From Pseudomonadota bacterium (lineage in GTDB: Bacteria; Pseudomonadota; Gammaproteobacteria; Xanthomonadales; Rhodanobacteraceae), in assembly GCA_023388255.1 (NCBI GenBank), contig JAEWGO010000012.1, positions 1 through 64,000 of the forward strand: a DNA stretch of 64,000 nucleotides. Direction: 5' to 3'. Below, one piece after another: positions 43,590-52,979 of this stretch (position 1 is its first letter; the number at the start of each line of letters is the position of its first letter). The position numbers and the translations under genes were made by a program. The notes beneath the pieces were generated by a model that made no database searches, was not told where the DNA came from, and saw only the letters and a program-made list of their open reading frames with translations.

Positions 43590-46553
43590 TCATTTTTCTG
43601 CTGCATCACGGAGATCGCGAGAAGGCCGAGCCTGCAGGGCAGGGAGGCGGTCCGGAGCGTCGCCGACACTGTCGCGCCCTTGGGCCTTCGCGCGGTACAA
43701 GGCCTCGTCCGCGCGGCGCAGCAGGCTGTCCGGCGAATCCGTGGCGCCGGGCGTGATGCTGGCTACGCCGATGCTGATCGTCAGGTGCGCGGCCGTGTCC
43801 GAGGCGCGATGGTCGATCGCCAGATCACGCACGGCGTCGAGCATGCGGCGCGCCATCGCACCGGCTTCATCGGCATCGCAGCCGGCGAGCAGGATGGCGA
43901 ACTCCTCGCCGCCGTAACGCGCGGCGAGATCCGCCTGCGAGCGCAGCATTCGCGACAGCGCCCCGGCAACCGCGGTCAGCGCGGCATCGCCGGCGAGGTG
44001 GCCATAGCTGTCGTTGTAGGCCTTGAACGCGTCGACATCGCACAGCAGCACCGCGAGCGGTGCCCCCTTGGCGGTGTGTTCGATCCAGGCTTCCTTGAGG
44101 CGGCGATTGAACGCGCGGCGGTTGGCGATGTCGGTCAAACCATCGAGTGAGGCAAGGCGCTGCAAGCGCGAGTTCGCATCGCGCAAGGCTTCGGTGCGTT
44201 GCGCGACTTCGCGTGTCAGCGCGCGTTCGCGCTCATGCAGGCGCCACACGCGCACGCGATATGTCGCGATGAACAGTCCCAGTATTGCCAGCGCAGCGAG
44301 GCTGCGGAACCACCACGTCGCGTACCAGTTCGGCACGATCGTGAAGCGGATGCTGGCGCCGTCGGTGTTCCATACGCCATCGTTGTTGCTGGCGATCGCG
44401 CGGAATGCGTAGTCGCCCGGCGGCAGGTTCGTGTAGGAGGCAATGCGGTTGGCGCCGGCGTCGATCCAGTCACGGTCGAAGCCTTCGATCCGATAGCGGT
44501 ATTTCACCGCAGCGGGGGCGACATAGCTCATCGCGGCATAGCGCAGTTCCATGCGCTCGATGCCTGGGCCGATGCGGCCGACGCGGTCGGGATCGATGTC
44601 CTTGCCATCGACGAGCATGTGTTCCACCGCGACCGGCGGCGGCAGCAGATTCACATACTGGTGCGCGGGATCGACGATGACGACGCCATTCGCGGTTCCG
44701 AACCACATGCGTCCGTCACGTGTGCGCCAACCCGGCGTCTGCGAGGCACCGTTTGCCTGCGAAGACAGCATGCCGTCGTTCTTGCCGTACCAGACGGGTT
44801 CGATCTGCGCCAGCGTGCCGCGATCAAGCGCGTCGATGTCGGCGCGGGCGAGACGCGCGATGCCGCGATTCGAACTCAACCAGAAATGGTCATTGTCATC
44901 GTCGAGGATCGCGAAGACGGCGTCGCCGTAGAATCCGGCGCGTTGCGTGTATGCCTGCACGTCGTGCCCACGGATGCGCATCAGGCCGACGCTGGTGCCG
45001 AGCCACAGGTCGCCATTGGCTTCGGGATGGAACGCGAACACGCTCATGCCGCCGAGGCCGTCGGTGCCGCAGCGATCTATCCGCGCTTCGTGCAGGCAGC
45101 GCAACCCGCTGCGCTCCCCGATCCACAGACGCCCGCTGTCGTCTTCGTACAACGCACGCGTATCGTCGCCATAGGTGCCTTCGGCGACCTTGACGGTTTC
45201 GCCGGTGATCTTGGCCACTCCTTGCAAGGTTCCGACCCACATGCCGCCGTCGCGGCTTTGCGCGAACGCGAACACGATCGTGCCGGGCAGACCGTCGGCG
45301 ATGCCGAAGTTCCTGACGGTGCCGTCGGGCGCGATCCGGCTCACGCCCTCGGTGCCGCCGACCCAAAGGTTGCCGGCGGCGTCCGCCTGGATCGCGCGAA
45401 CGAGCAGGCCCGGCAGTCGTGTGTTGATCGCGGTCGCCGGCGTGAGTACATGGTTTTCGTAACGTGCGAGGCCGGCGCCGTCGGTGCCGGCCCAGAGCGT
45501 GCCGTCACCATCCTGATACACAGCGCGTATCGCGTTCGATGCCATCGCACCGGTGACGGTGATGAGCTTCGAATTGCTGAAGCGATGGATTCCGCTGGAG
45601 GTCGTACCCATCCACACGTTGCCTTCGCGGTCCTCGAACATCGAGCGCACGGTTTCGCCGGGCATGCCGGCCAGCGTGTTGTCGCATTCGAGGCGCGCGG
45701 CGGACAGGCGGCAAATGCCCACGCCGAGCGGTGCCAGCCAGAGGTTGCCGTCGCGGTCGCCGAACAACGAGTAGATGCGTTTCGCATCGAGTTCTGCCAG
45801 GCGCGTTTCGCGTTCGAAACGGCCATCGCGATAGCGTGCCGGCCCTGCCTGCGTGCCGGCCCAGATCGTCCCCGCATGGTCGATGGCGAGGCTGTAGACG
45901 GCGTTGGTCGGCAGTCCGTGAGTCGTATCGAAGGTCTCCGCGTGATCGTCCTGCCAGTGCACGACGCCGATGCCGTCGGCGGCAATCCACACACCGCCAG
46001 CCGCGTCGGCGACGATGGCGCGATAGAAACCGCGGGGCGGGAAGCCGTTCTCGGTGCCCAGCAGGCGAACGCCGTCCGCATCGATCCGTGCAACGCCGGC
46101 GTTCGTTGTCAGCCAGAGCGCACCGGCACGATCCCGCACGATGCCGAACACGCTTTCGATCGGATTTGGCAGTTGGATCGGTTCGAGCTCGCGCGCGCCG
46201 CGGCGGTAGAGACCGCCGTTGAGCGTGCCGACCCACAGCGTGCCGTCGTCATCGGCAGCGACCGCGGTGATCGCGGAACTTTTCAGCGCAGGAGCGACGC
46301 GTTGGTCGATGGTCTCGAATTCGGCGCCGCTGTAGCGGATGAGGCCGCCATACGTCGCCAACCAGATCGAGCCGTCCTTGCGCTGGGCAATCGACAACAC
46401 CGTGCCCTGCGGCAACTGGTTCTCGTACCAGACATGGGTGAGTTGCCCGATGGTGCGCTCGGCGTCGAGTGCCCGCACCGGCAGGCTGACCAGCAACGCA
46501 CAAAGGACGACGACGAGCGAACACCAGCCTCCAAGATGACGATTTACGCGCAA
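43590..46553 (-). CDS. Beta-propeller sensor diguanylate cyclase (Reg_prop, Y_Y_Y, GGDEF)
   Basis: This 987-aa membrane sensor has a signal/anchor (about 10-28). Two seven-bladed two-component-regulator propellers (about 40-640) show repeated GxLWxGTxxGLxR blades, for example GTLWVGTLNGGLYRRG. A Y_Y_Y domain (660-735: YRYRIEGFDRDWIDAG) is followed by a membrane helix (about 745-762), a coiled-coil with REVAQRTEALRDANSRLQRL, and a GGDEF domain (about 810-965). The active site reads GGEEF, so cyclic-di-GMP synthesis is expected. The inhibitory RxxD is not obvious. Propellers of this type sense polysaccharide products or other periplasmic ligands. Confidence 0.92.
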   Translation of the reverse strand: MRVNRHLGGWCSLVVVLCALLVSLPVRALDAERTIGQLTHVWYENQLPQGTVLSIAQRKDGSIWLATYGGLIRYSGAEFETIDQRVAPALKSSAITAVAADDDGTLWVGTLNGGLYRRGARELEPIQLPNPIESVFGIVRDRAGALWLTTNAGVARIDADGVRLLGTENGFPPRGFYRAIVADAAGGVWIAADGIGVVHWQDDHAETFDTTHGLPTNAVYSLAIDHAGTIWAGTQAGPARYRDGRFERETRLAELDAKRIYSLFGDRDGNLWLAPLGVGICRLSAARLECDNTLAGMPGETVRSMFEDREGNVWMGTTSSGIHRFSNSKLITVTGAMASNAIRAVYQDGDGTLWAGTDGAGLARYENHVLTPATAINTRLPGLLVRAIQADAAGNLWVGGTEGVSRIAPDGTVRNFGIADGLPGTIVFAFAQSRDGGMWVGTLQGVAKITGETVKVAEGTYGDDTRALYEDDSGRLWIGERSGLRCLHEARIDRCGTDGLGGMSVFAFHPEANGDLWLGTSVGLMRIRGHDVQAYTQRAGFYGDAVFAILDDDNDHFWLSSNRGIARLARADIDALDRGTLAQIEPVWYGKNDGMLSSQANGASQTPGWRTRDGRMWFGTANGVVIVDPAHQYVNLLPPPVAVEHMLVDGKDIDPDRVGRIGPGIERMELRYAAMSYVAPAAVKYRYRIEGFDRDWIDAGANRIASYTNLPPGDYAFRAIASNNDGVWNTDGASIRFTIVPNWYATWWFRSLAALAILGLFIATYRVRVWRLHERERALTREVAQRTEALRDANSRLQRLASLDGLTDIANRRAFNRRLKEAWIEHTAKGAPLAVLLCDVDAFKAYNDSYGHLAGDAALTAVAGALSRMLRSQADLAARYGGEEFAILLAGCDADEAGAMARRMLDAVRDLAIDHRASDTAAHLTISIGVASITPGATDSPDSLLRRADEALYRAKAQGRDSVGDAPDRLPALQARPSRDLRDAAEK

Positions 46554-46754
46554 GTCCGATCAATCCTTCAGGCCATTCACGGTTTCAGAAAGCAATATTC
46601 GTACCAGCCGACCACGCGGCTACTGTCGGAAAGACCGAGAGCATGCGCAACCGCTTGCGCGTCGGCCGAGCGGATCGTCGCCTCGCGATCGGCTTCTCCC
46701 GACGCCCCTGGGTACGGGCAACATCGAAAACGTGAACGCGATGTCATTGGCATG

Positions 46755-46777
46755 ATTATGCTGCCGTGCAGCATAAT
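46755..46777. promoter_or_regulatory. Perfect palindrome abutting the MFS gene start
   Basis: ATTATGCTGC-CGT-GCAGCATAAT is a perfect 10-bp inverted repeat ending 5 bp before the ATG at 46783. Its position suggests an operator for a repressor that blocks transcription or translation initiation of the exporter. The regulator gene is not in the window. Confidence 0.7.
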
Positions 46778-46782
46778 GCAGC

Positions 46783-48012
46783 ATGGAATCGTTTCCTTCC
46801 GCTCAAGCCGCCGTACCGGCCGAGGCCGTGACTCGTGGCCATCGTGCCTTGGTCCTCGCCGCGCTGACGCTCGGCGGCTTTGCCATCGGCACCAGCGAAT
46901 TCTCGTCGATGGGCCTGATGCCCGAGATGGTGAAAGCCTTCGGCGTGACCGAGCCGCAGGTCGGCCACATCATCAGCGCGTATGCATTGGGCGTCGTGGT
47001 CGGCGCGCCGCTGCTGGCGATCGTCGGCGGGCGGTTGCCGCGCCGTGCCTTGCTGCTGGCACTGATGGGTTTTTATGCGCTGGGCAATCTCGCCAGCGCA
47101 TCGGCGCCGAGCTATGTCGGCATGCTGCTGGCGCGTTTCGTCGCCGGCCTGCCGCACGGTGCGTACTTCGGCGTCGCGGCGCTGACCGCAGTGGCGATCA
47201 GCAAGCCCGCGGAACGCGGCAGGGCGGTCAGCCTGACGATGTTCGGCTTGACCCTGGCGATCCTCGCCGGAAATCCGCTGGCGACGTGGATGGGCCAGAC
47301 GATCGGCTGGCGTTCGGCCTACGTGATGGTATCTGCGATCGCGCTGGCGACATTGGCGATGATCGCGGCCTACATGCCGCGCGATCGCGCTGACCCGCCC
47401 AAGCGCGTGCTCGACGAATTGCGTGCGTTCAATCGCCTGCCGGTGTGGCAGGCGCTGGCGATCGGCGCAATCGGCTTTGCCGGCATGTTTTGCGTGTTCA
47501 GCTATCTCGCACCGACGTTGCTGCAGGTGACGCACGTATCGGAAGCATGGATTCCGCTCGGGATGGCCAGCCTCGGCCTCGGCGGCGTGATCGGCAACTT
47601 CGCCGGTGGCTGGTTGTTCGATCGCCTGCGTTTCCGCGCGGTGCCGGTGATCCTGCTCGGCGCGGCGGCGGTGCTGCTGGTGTTCCCGCTGGTGGCCGGT
47701 TCGCTATGGACCTTGCTGCCGGTGACGGCTGCGATCGGCATGATGGGCGCGCTCGGGCCGGTGTTGCAGACGCATCTGATGGACGTGGCCGGCGACGCGC
47801 AAACGCTTGCGGCTGCCTCCCACCATGCCGCGTTCAATGCAGCGAACGCGCTCGGCCCATGGCTCGGCGGCATGGCGATCAGCGCAGGCTTGGGCTGGAC
47901 CTCGACCGGCTATGTCGGCGCAACGACCGCGCTGCTCGGCGTGCTGCTCTACCTGTGGGCTGCCGCGACCTTGCGGCGCCCGCGGCGGGAAGCTTGCTGT
48001 CCGGCGATCTGA
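46783..48012 (+). CDS. MFS transporter, DHA1 family (AraJ/YdhP-like exporter)
   Basis: This 409-aa protein has twelve predicted helices and the usual length. The first helix segment LTLGGFAIGTSEFSSMGLMPEM with its Glu is typical of the DHA1 sugar-efflux/drug-efflux branch (AraJ, YdhP, NepI). The A-like loop GGRLPRRALLL follows helix 2. It is likely a proton-driven exporter of a small metabolite or drug. A long palindrome sits directly at the start codon, so expression is probably repressed without inducer. Confidence 0.9.
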   Translation: MESFPSAQAAVPAEAVTRGHRALVLAALTLGGFAIGTSEFSSMGLMPEMVKAFGVTEPQVGHIISAYALGVVVGAPLLAIVGGRLPRRALLLALMGFYALGNLASASAPSYVGMLLARFVAGLPHGAYFGVAALTAVAISKPAERGRAVSLTMFGLTLAILAGNPLATWMGQTIGWRSAYVMVSAIALATLAMIAAYMPRDRADPPKRVLDELRAFNRLPVWQALAIGAIGFAGMFCVFSYLAPTLLQVTHVSEAWIPLGMASLGLGGVIGNFAGGWLFDRLRFRAVPVILLGAAAVLLVFPLVAGSLWTLLPVTAAIGMMGALGPVLQTHLMDVAGDAQTLAAASHHAAFNAANALGPWLGGMAISAGLGWTSTGYVGATTALLGVLLYLWAAATLRRPRREACCPAI

Positions 48013-48056
48013 GCGATCCGGTTTGCTCGATTCCAGCGCGCCGCGAGGCGGATGCT

Positions 48057-48920
48057 TCAGCGTCGACGTGCCGCGGTACCGCTTTTCGTTGCGAACACGC
48101 CATCAAGCACGCGTTCGGTCGCGAAGCCGGCGATCGTCAATCGTCGGGCGACTTCACCGGGCACGTCGCGGCCGCTGGTCTTGCGGTTCGGCGTGCCCGT
48201 GTAGTGGAACAGGCGACCGCCCTTGCGCAGCACGCGCGCGAGCTGGTCGTAGAACGCTTGCGAATAGAGCTCGCCGGCAATGCCGAAGCGCGGCGGGTCG
48301 TGCAGGATCGCATCGACCGAGGCATCGGCGATGCCTTCGATCGCCTGCGAGACATCGCCTTGTTCGAGCTGCAGGCGTCCGCCGTTTTCCGGGGCGTCCG
48401 GGTCCGGCGACCACGGGTTGAGCGTGCGCAGCCAGAGCACGTCGGGATTCTTTTCGAACGAACGGATCTGCGCCGCACCGGCTTCGAGGCAGCACGCGGC
48501 GAAATAACCGAGGCCGCCGCAGGTGTCGAGCACGATCTTGCCACGCGGCTGCACCAGCGCGACCTTCGTGCGTGCATCCTCGAACGGCGACACCTGCGCC
48601 GTCGGCAACATCTTGATGCCGTCGATCTCGAACGTCGGCGCACCCCAATCGGTCGGCACCAGCTTGATCAATGCGCCGCCATAGCGCGACACCGCTGCAA
48701 ACGCATCGCCGTTCCAGTGATAGATCGTGCGTTCCTTCAGCGGTGGCGGATACGGATAGGACCGACCCTGCCATTCCCACGCATCCGCATGCAGCCGCGC
48801 GCTTCCGCTGCTGCGGCCCAGATCCAGCGATCCGCTCCATGTGTCGGCGTTCGAGTCGCGCGCAGCGAGCAGCGCCTGTGCGGTTTCGCGGGTAAGCAGG
48901 GGGCCGGAGGAGTGCGCCAC
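48057..48920 (-). CDS. SAM-dependent methyltransferase, archaeal-type (COG2521-like)
   Basis: This 287-aa class I methyltransferase has SAM loop LDTCGGLGYFAACCLEAG (about 134-151) and an Asp-Pro-Pro-Arg catalytic-type motif (ILHDPPRFGIAGELYS). It also carries the end segment GRLFHYTGTPNRKTSGRDV. These features match a family first described in archaea and rare in bacteria. The N-terminal 110 residues are an extra domain with YPPPLKERTIYHW. The substrate is unknown (RNA or protein). It is convergent with the MFS gene, 45 bp apart. Confidence 0.8.
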   Translation of the reverse strand: MAHSSGPLLTRETAQALLAARDSNADTWSGSLDLGRSSGSARLHADAWEWQGRSYPYPPPLKERTIYHWNGDAFAAVSRYGGALIKLVPTDWGAPTFEIDGIKMLPTAQVSPFEDARTKVALVQPRGKIVLDTCGGLGYFAACCLEAGAAQIRSFEKNPDVLWLRTLNPWSPDPDAPENGGRLQLEQGDVSQAIEGIADASVDAILHDPPRFGIAGELYSQAFYDQLARVLRKGGRLFHYTGTPNRKTSGRDVPGEVARRLTIAGFATERVLDGVFATKSGTAARRR

Positions 48921-49032
48921 GGGATTCTCGGTGCGAGGACGTGCGGCAGGATACGGCCTGTCCGCCGTCGCTGCTCGCGCCGGTGCTAAAGTTCCGCGTC
49001 TTTCCTCAAGTCCAGCTCAGAGTGCGCGCAAG

Positions 49033-49953
49033 ATGACGAATTCGAACCCTTATCCGATCGGCATGCCCGGAACGCCATGGAGCGACGTGGAAAAAGCCGA
49101 GTGGCGCGCGCAACAAGTACGACGGCGCAGCTATGCGACGGACGTGCTCGGAACGATCGAGCGTCTGCGCACGCACTTCGACGTGGAGCCGTACGGCCGG
49201 CTCGACTATGCGCCCGATACGTATCCGCTGTTCGCGATCAAGAGCCGCGACTGGCGCGACGACCTGCCGTGCGCGCTCGTCACCGGCGGCGTGCACGGCT
49301 ATGAAACCAGCGGCGTGCATGGCGCCTTGCAATTCGTCGATCGGCACATGGCCGACCATGCGGGGCGCATCAACATCCTCGTCGCGCCGTGCGTCAGTCC
49401 GTGGGCCTACGAACGCATCCACCGCTGGAATCCGCTGGCGATCGATCCGAATCGCTCGTTCCGCGCCGACAGCCCGGCGCCGGAATCGGCGGCGTTGATG
49501 AACCTCGTCGCGCCGTTGCGCGGCCGCTTCCTCATGCACATCGACCTGCATGAAACCACCGACAGCGACGAATCCGAGTTCCGCCCGGCGCTGGCCGCGC
49601 GCGACGGCAAGCCGTACGAGCCGGATGCGATTCCGGATGGCTTCTACCTGGTCGACGACACCGACAACCCGCAACCCGCGTTCCAGCAGGCGGTGATCGA
49701 CGCGGTCGCCAAGGTCACCCACATCGCACCGGCCGACGCGCGCGGCGAGATCATCGGTTCGACCGTGGTCGCGCCGGGTGTCATCCGCTATGCGTTCAAA
49801 CCGCTCGGCCTGTGCGCCGGCATCACCGACGCGCGCTACACGACCACGACCGAGGTCTATCCCGACAGCCCGCTCGCGACGCCCGCCCAGTGCAACGACG
49901 CGCAGGTCGCGGCGGTATGCGCGGCGATAGGGTTTGCGTTGGCGCACGGCTGA
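49033..49953 (+). CDS. M14-family zinc metallohydrolase (succinylglutamate desuccinylase/aspartoacylase-like)
   Basis: This 306-aa enzyme has zinc ligands His88 and Glu91 in GGVHGYETSG and His173 in HIDLHETTD. The arginine motif DPNRSF (138-143) binds the substrate carboxylate. This is the M14 AstE/AspA-type core, which removes acyl groups from amino acids or trims carboxyl-terminal residues. There is no signal peptide, so it acts in the cytoplasm. It lies 39 bp before a secreted phosphatase-like gene on the same strand. Confidence 0.87.
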   Translation: MTNSNPYPIGMPGTPWSDVEKAEWRAQQVRRRSYATDVLGTIERLRTHFDVEPYGRLDYAPDTYPLFAIKSRDWRDDLPCALVTGGVHGYETSGVHGALQFVDRHMADHAGRINILVAPCVSPWAYERIHRWNPLAIDPNRSFRADSPAPESAALMNLVAPLRGRFLMHIDLHETTDSDESEFRPALAARDGKPYEPDAIPDGFYLVDDTDNPQPAFQQAVIDAVAKVTHIAPADARGEIIGSTVVAPGVIRYAFKPLGLCAGITDARYTTTTEVYPDSPLATPAQCNDAQVAAVCAAIGFALAHG

Positions 49954-49991
49954 TCGAGAACGTCTCCTTTCACCTTTTTCGAAGATCTTCC

Positions 49992-50723
49992 ATGAACAAG
50001 ATCCTCATCGGCATTTGCTGCCTGCTGCTCTGCGCGCAAGCCATCGGCGCCGACGCGCCGGCATCCGCGGCGCATACGCTCGTGCTCGTGCGACACGGCT
50101 GGTACGAACCGGATCCGAAGGTGGACGAGGCCATCGGACCGCACCTGGCGCCGATCGGTGTGGCGCAGGCGCATCTGGTCGGTGCGCGCCTGGCGGGTCT
50201 GCCGACGCGTTTCGACAGGATGCGGGTCAGCCCGGTGCAGCGCGCACGCGATACGGCGGCGACGATCGCCGTGGATTTTCCGGGGCGTACGTTCGAGGTC
50301 GACGACGATCTTGCCGAATGCACGCCGCCGACGCGACGGACCAAGGTGATGGAGCGTGAGAAGCCGGCGGATCTCGCCGCGTGCAAGGCGCGTCTCGATC
50401 GCGTATTCGCGCGCTATTTCAAGCCTGCCGCGGGCGAGGCGAAGACGGATCTTCTGGTATGTCACGGCAACGTGATCCGTTACCTTGTCACGCGTGCGCT
50501 TGGCGTCGACACGCAGGCGTGGCTCGAAATGTCGGTCGGCAATGCGAGCATCACGCGCATCCGCATCGAGTCCGATGGCAGCTTCAAGGTCATCGCTGTC
50601 GGTGACGTCGGCCACCTGCCGCCGAATCTGCTCACCGGCGCCAGCGGCGATGCGGAACGCGACCTCGCGATACCGCCGTTGCCCTCGGATCGAGCCGTGC
50701 CGGAGCCGGCCCTCTCGCATTGA
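49992..50723 (+). CDS. Secreted histidine phosphatase family protein
   Basis: This 243-aa protein has a signal peptide (1-20) and the histidine phosphatase domain. The RHG motif with phospho-acceptor His35 is in LVLVRHGWYEPD, the second arginine in SPVQRARDTA, and the second catalytic His in LLVCHGNVIR. It resembles the phosphoglycerate-mutase/SixA branch but is exported. It probably hydrolyses a phosphomonoester or phosphohistidine in the periplasm. A strong hairpin follows. Confidence 0.87.
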   Translation: MNKILIGICCLLLCAQAIGADAPASAAHTLVLVRHGWYEPDPKVDEAIGPHLAPIGVAQAHLVGARLAGLPTRFDRMRVSPVQRARDTAATIAVDFPGRTFEVDDDLAECTPPTRRTKVMEREKPADLAACKARLDRVFARYFKPAAGEAKTDLLVCHGNVIRYLVTRALGVDTQAWLEMSVGNASITRIRIESDGSFKVIAVGDVGHLPPNLLTGASGDAERDLAIPPLPSDRAVPEPALSH

Positions 50724-50728
50724 CGAAC

Positions 50729-50763
50729 GGAGCGCCGGATCGTCAATCGCGATCCGGCGCTCC
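50729..50763. terminator. Bidirectional terminator
   Basis: GGAGCGCCGGATCG and CGATCCGGCGCTCC form a perfect 14-bp stem with a 7-nt loop between two convergent genes. It overlaps the stop codon of the glutathione S-transferase gene. Confidence 0.8.
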
Positions 50764-51396
50764 GAGCGGGAACAACGGACGATACTGTCGCGCCTCGTCG
50801 ACCGCGCGCGCGAACGACGGGCGCGCCAGCAGGCGCGCGCGATACGCCTTGACGTTCGCGAAACCGGCGTCGATCGGATGCGTCCAGTCCGCGTAGAACA
50901 GGAACGGCGCCGCGGCGCAGTCGGCGAGGCTGAAGTGATCGCCGCAGGCCCATTCGCGGTTCGCGATGGTCTCGTCGAGCCAGCCATAGGCGGTTTCCAG
51001 CATCGCGCGCGCTTCAACGACGCCGTAGGCATCGCGTTCGGCTTCCGGGCGCAGCGCATTGAACACGATCTTCTGCTGCGGCGTCGCGATGTAGTTGTCG
51101 AAGAAGCGATCCATGCTGCGCACGTCGAGCGCGGCCTTGGCATCTGCCGGAATCAGGCGCACCGGGCCCGGGTGGTACAGGCCGAGGTATTCGATGATCG
51201 TGCTCGCTTCGACCACGGTGCGACTGGCGTCGATCAGCACCGGGAAGCGCTTCAGCGGCCACAACGTTTCGAGTTCGCGCATCGCGTCGGCGTTGTCGAG
51301 CATGCGGAACTCGAACGACGTGTCGTTCTCGTACAGCGCGATCAGCGCCTTCTGCGAATACGATGAGAACGGATGGGCAAGCAGCTGCAGGCTCAT
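50743..51396 (-). CDS. Glutathione S-transferase family protein
   Basis: This 217-aa protein has the thioredoxin-fold N-terminal domain (1-80: LAHPFSSYSQKALIALYEN with the catalytic Ser/Tyr region, RFPVLID with cis-Pro, VVEASTIIEYL with the glutathione-binding Glu-Ser/Ala) and the helical C-terminal domain (95-205: FSLADCAAAPFLFYADW). It conjugates glutathione to electrophiles or acts as a peroxidase. It is a single gene with a terminator at its 3' end. Confidence 0.92.
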   Translation of the reverse strand: MSLQLLAHPFSSYSQKALIALYENDTSFEFRMLDNADAMRELETLWPLKRFPVLIDASRTVVEASTIIEYLGLYHPGPVRLIPADAKAALDVRSMDRFFDNYIATPQQKIVFNALRPEAERDAYGVVEARAMLETAYGWLDETIANREWACGDHFSLADCAAAPFLFYADWTHPIDAGFANVKAYRARLLARPSFARAVDEARQYRPLFPLGAPDRD

Positions 51397-51649
51397 GGGC
51401 GTGTTCCTGTTGGTTCAGTCGTGGGCGTCGACGTTGCGAAGGTCATCCACCCGACGAACGGATGGCCGCATATTCGACACGCCGCACTCACGTTTCGCGC
51501 CTAGCCGCGGCAGGGGATGACGGATTGAGGATCATGTCGACGGCCCCATCTCGATTGTACGGCCGCGATCACGCGCGGCATCATCGGCAGGGCACGGTAT
51601 TGGCCTCATCACTCCGTGCCGTACCACGAACTAGCAACCGGAGACGACC

Positions 51650-51916
51650 ATGGCAACCGGCTGGGCAGGCGATGGCGCCGTGCAGGACCAGATCGACGCG
51701 ACCGTGACGGACGCGAACAAGCGTGCGCGCAGCCAGATGCGCCAAGGTCCCGGCCTGATGCATTGCGAGGAGTGCGAGGCGCCGATTCCGGCGGCGCGCC
51801 GCGCGGCCGTGCCCGGCGTGCGCCTGTGCGTGGCCTGCCAGGAGGCGCACGACGCCGACCGGAAGGCCGCCAGCGGCTACAACCGCCGTGGCAGCAAGGA
51901 CAGCCAGCTGCGCTGA
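51650..51916 (+). CDS. DksA/TraR-family C4 zinc-finger protein (YbiI-like)
   Basis: This 88-aa protein has the DksA-type zinc finger CEEC (C39, C42) and CVAC (C60, C63), with the family context EAPIPAARRAAVPGVRLC. The coiled-coil of full DksA is absent; the size and the VQDQIDATVTDANKRAR start match YbiI/YkgJ-neighbour small TraR-like proteins. These may bind the RNA-polymerase secondary channel or act as free regulators. It is a single gene. The 253-bp gap before it shows no other feature. Confidence 0.9.
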   Translation: MATGWAGDGAVQDQIDATVTDANKRARSQMRQGPGLMHCEECEAPIPAARRAAVPGVRLCVACQEAHDADRKAASGYNRRGSKDSQLR

Positions 51917-52003
51917 CCGGCCGCCATCTCGGCGATTCCGGCGCCGGTGCGCGTGGCAATCCAGCTCGATCCCGGCCATCCGGCGATCCGCTAAGCTCGC
52001 CGC

Positions 52004-52924
52004 ATGAATGCACCGCCCGTCATCGACGGCATCACCGCGAGCTGCTTGCAGTTGCCGCCGGCGCAATGGAAGACGGTGCTGGACGGCTTGTGCGCGCAGT
52101 TTCCCGCGATCACGCGCGAGCGCTGGCTCGACCGCTTCGCGCGTGGCCGCGTGCTGGATACGCATGGCGTTCCGATCGCGCCGTCGACACCGTATCGCGT
52201 CGGTACCGAGATCCACTACTACCGCGAAGTGGTCGATGAGCCACGCATTCCGTTCGAGGAACGCGTGGTGCATGTCGACGAGCATCTCGTCGTCGCCGAC
52301 AAGCCGCATTTCCTGCCGGTCACGCCAGCCGGTGGTTTCGTTGCCGAAACGCTGCTGGCGCGGCTGATAAGGAAGCTCGGCAATTCGCGGCTCGTTCCGC
52401 TGCATCGCATCGATCGCGCGACTGCCGGACTGGTGCTGTTCTCCGCCGAGCCACGCACCCGAGCGCGCTATCAGGCGCTGTTTCGCGAGCGCGGCATCGC
52501 GAAAGGCTACGAGGCACTCGCGCGACCGTTGCCGCGGCTGGATTTCCCGTTGATGCGGACGAGTCGCCTCGTGCGCGGCGAACCGTTCTTCCGCATGCGC
52601 GAAGTCGATGGCCCGGCCAACAGCGAAACGCGCATCGACGTGATCGAACGCGGCGACGATGTCTGGCGCTACGCGCTGGAGCCGCCGAGCGGGAAGAAGC
52701 ACCAGTTGCGCGTGCACATGGCCGCGCTCGGTGCGCCGATCCTCGGCGATCCGCTGTATCCGCTCTTGCGCGATGCGATGCCGGACGACGCTGCCGCGCC
52801 ACTGCAACTGCTGGCGAAGACGCTTGCCTTCGTCGATCCGTTCGATGGCACGCAGCGTCGCTTCGAGAGCGGTTTCGAACTCGCCTGTGATGCCCTCGGC
52901 ACGTCGCTGGCCGTGCGCATCTGA
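52004..52924 (+). CDS. RluA-family RNA pseudouridine synthase
   Basis: This 306-aa enzyme converts uridine to pseudouridine in rRNA or tRNA. The catalytic motif HRIDRATAGL has Asp137. YALEPPSGKKHQLRVHMAALGAPILGDPLYP is the standard C-terminal motif. An N-terminal S4-like segment (35-75: FPAITRERWLDRFARGRVL) is short, as in the RluA/TruC-like group that lacks a full S4 domain. Which base it targets is not clear. Confidence 0.9.
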   Translation: MNAPPVIDGITASCLQLPPAQWKTVLDGLCAQFPAITRERWLDRFARGRVLDTHGVPIAPSTPYRVGTEIHYYREVVDEPRIPFEERVVHVDEHLVVADKPHFLPVTPAGGFVAETLLARLIRKLGNSRLVPLHRIDRATAGLVLFSAEPRTRARYQALFRERGIAKGYEALARPLPRLDFPLMRTSRLVRGEPFFRMREVDGPANSETRIDVIERGDDVWRYALEPPSGKKHQLRVHMAALGAPILGDPLYPLLRDAMPDDAAAPLQLLAKTLAFVDPFDGTQRRFESGFELACDALGTSLAVRI

Positions 52925-52979
52925 TCAGGGCGGAAACGCGCCGGTGTCGGCATGCTTGCGTCGCCGTTCGTCGCGAGAA

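Noticed and set aside
44199..47393. 1064-codon plus-strand frame
   Set aside because: It is a shadow of the propeller-GGDEF gene, which has clear repeats and the GGEEF site on the minus strand.
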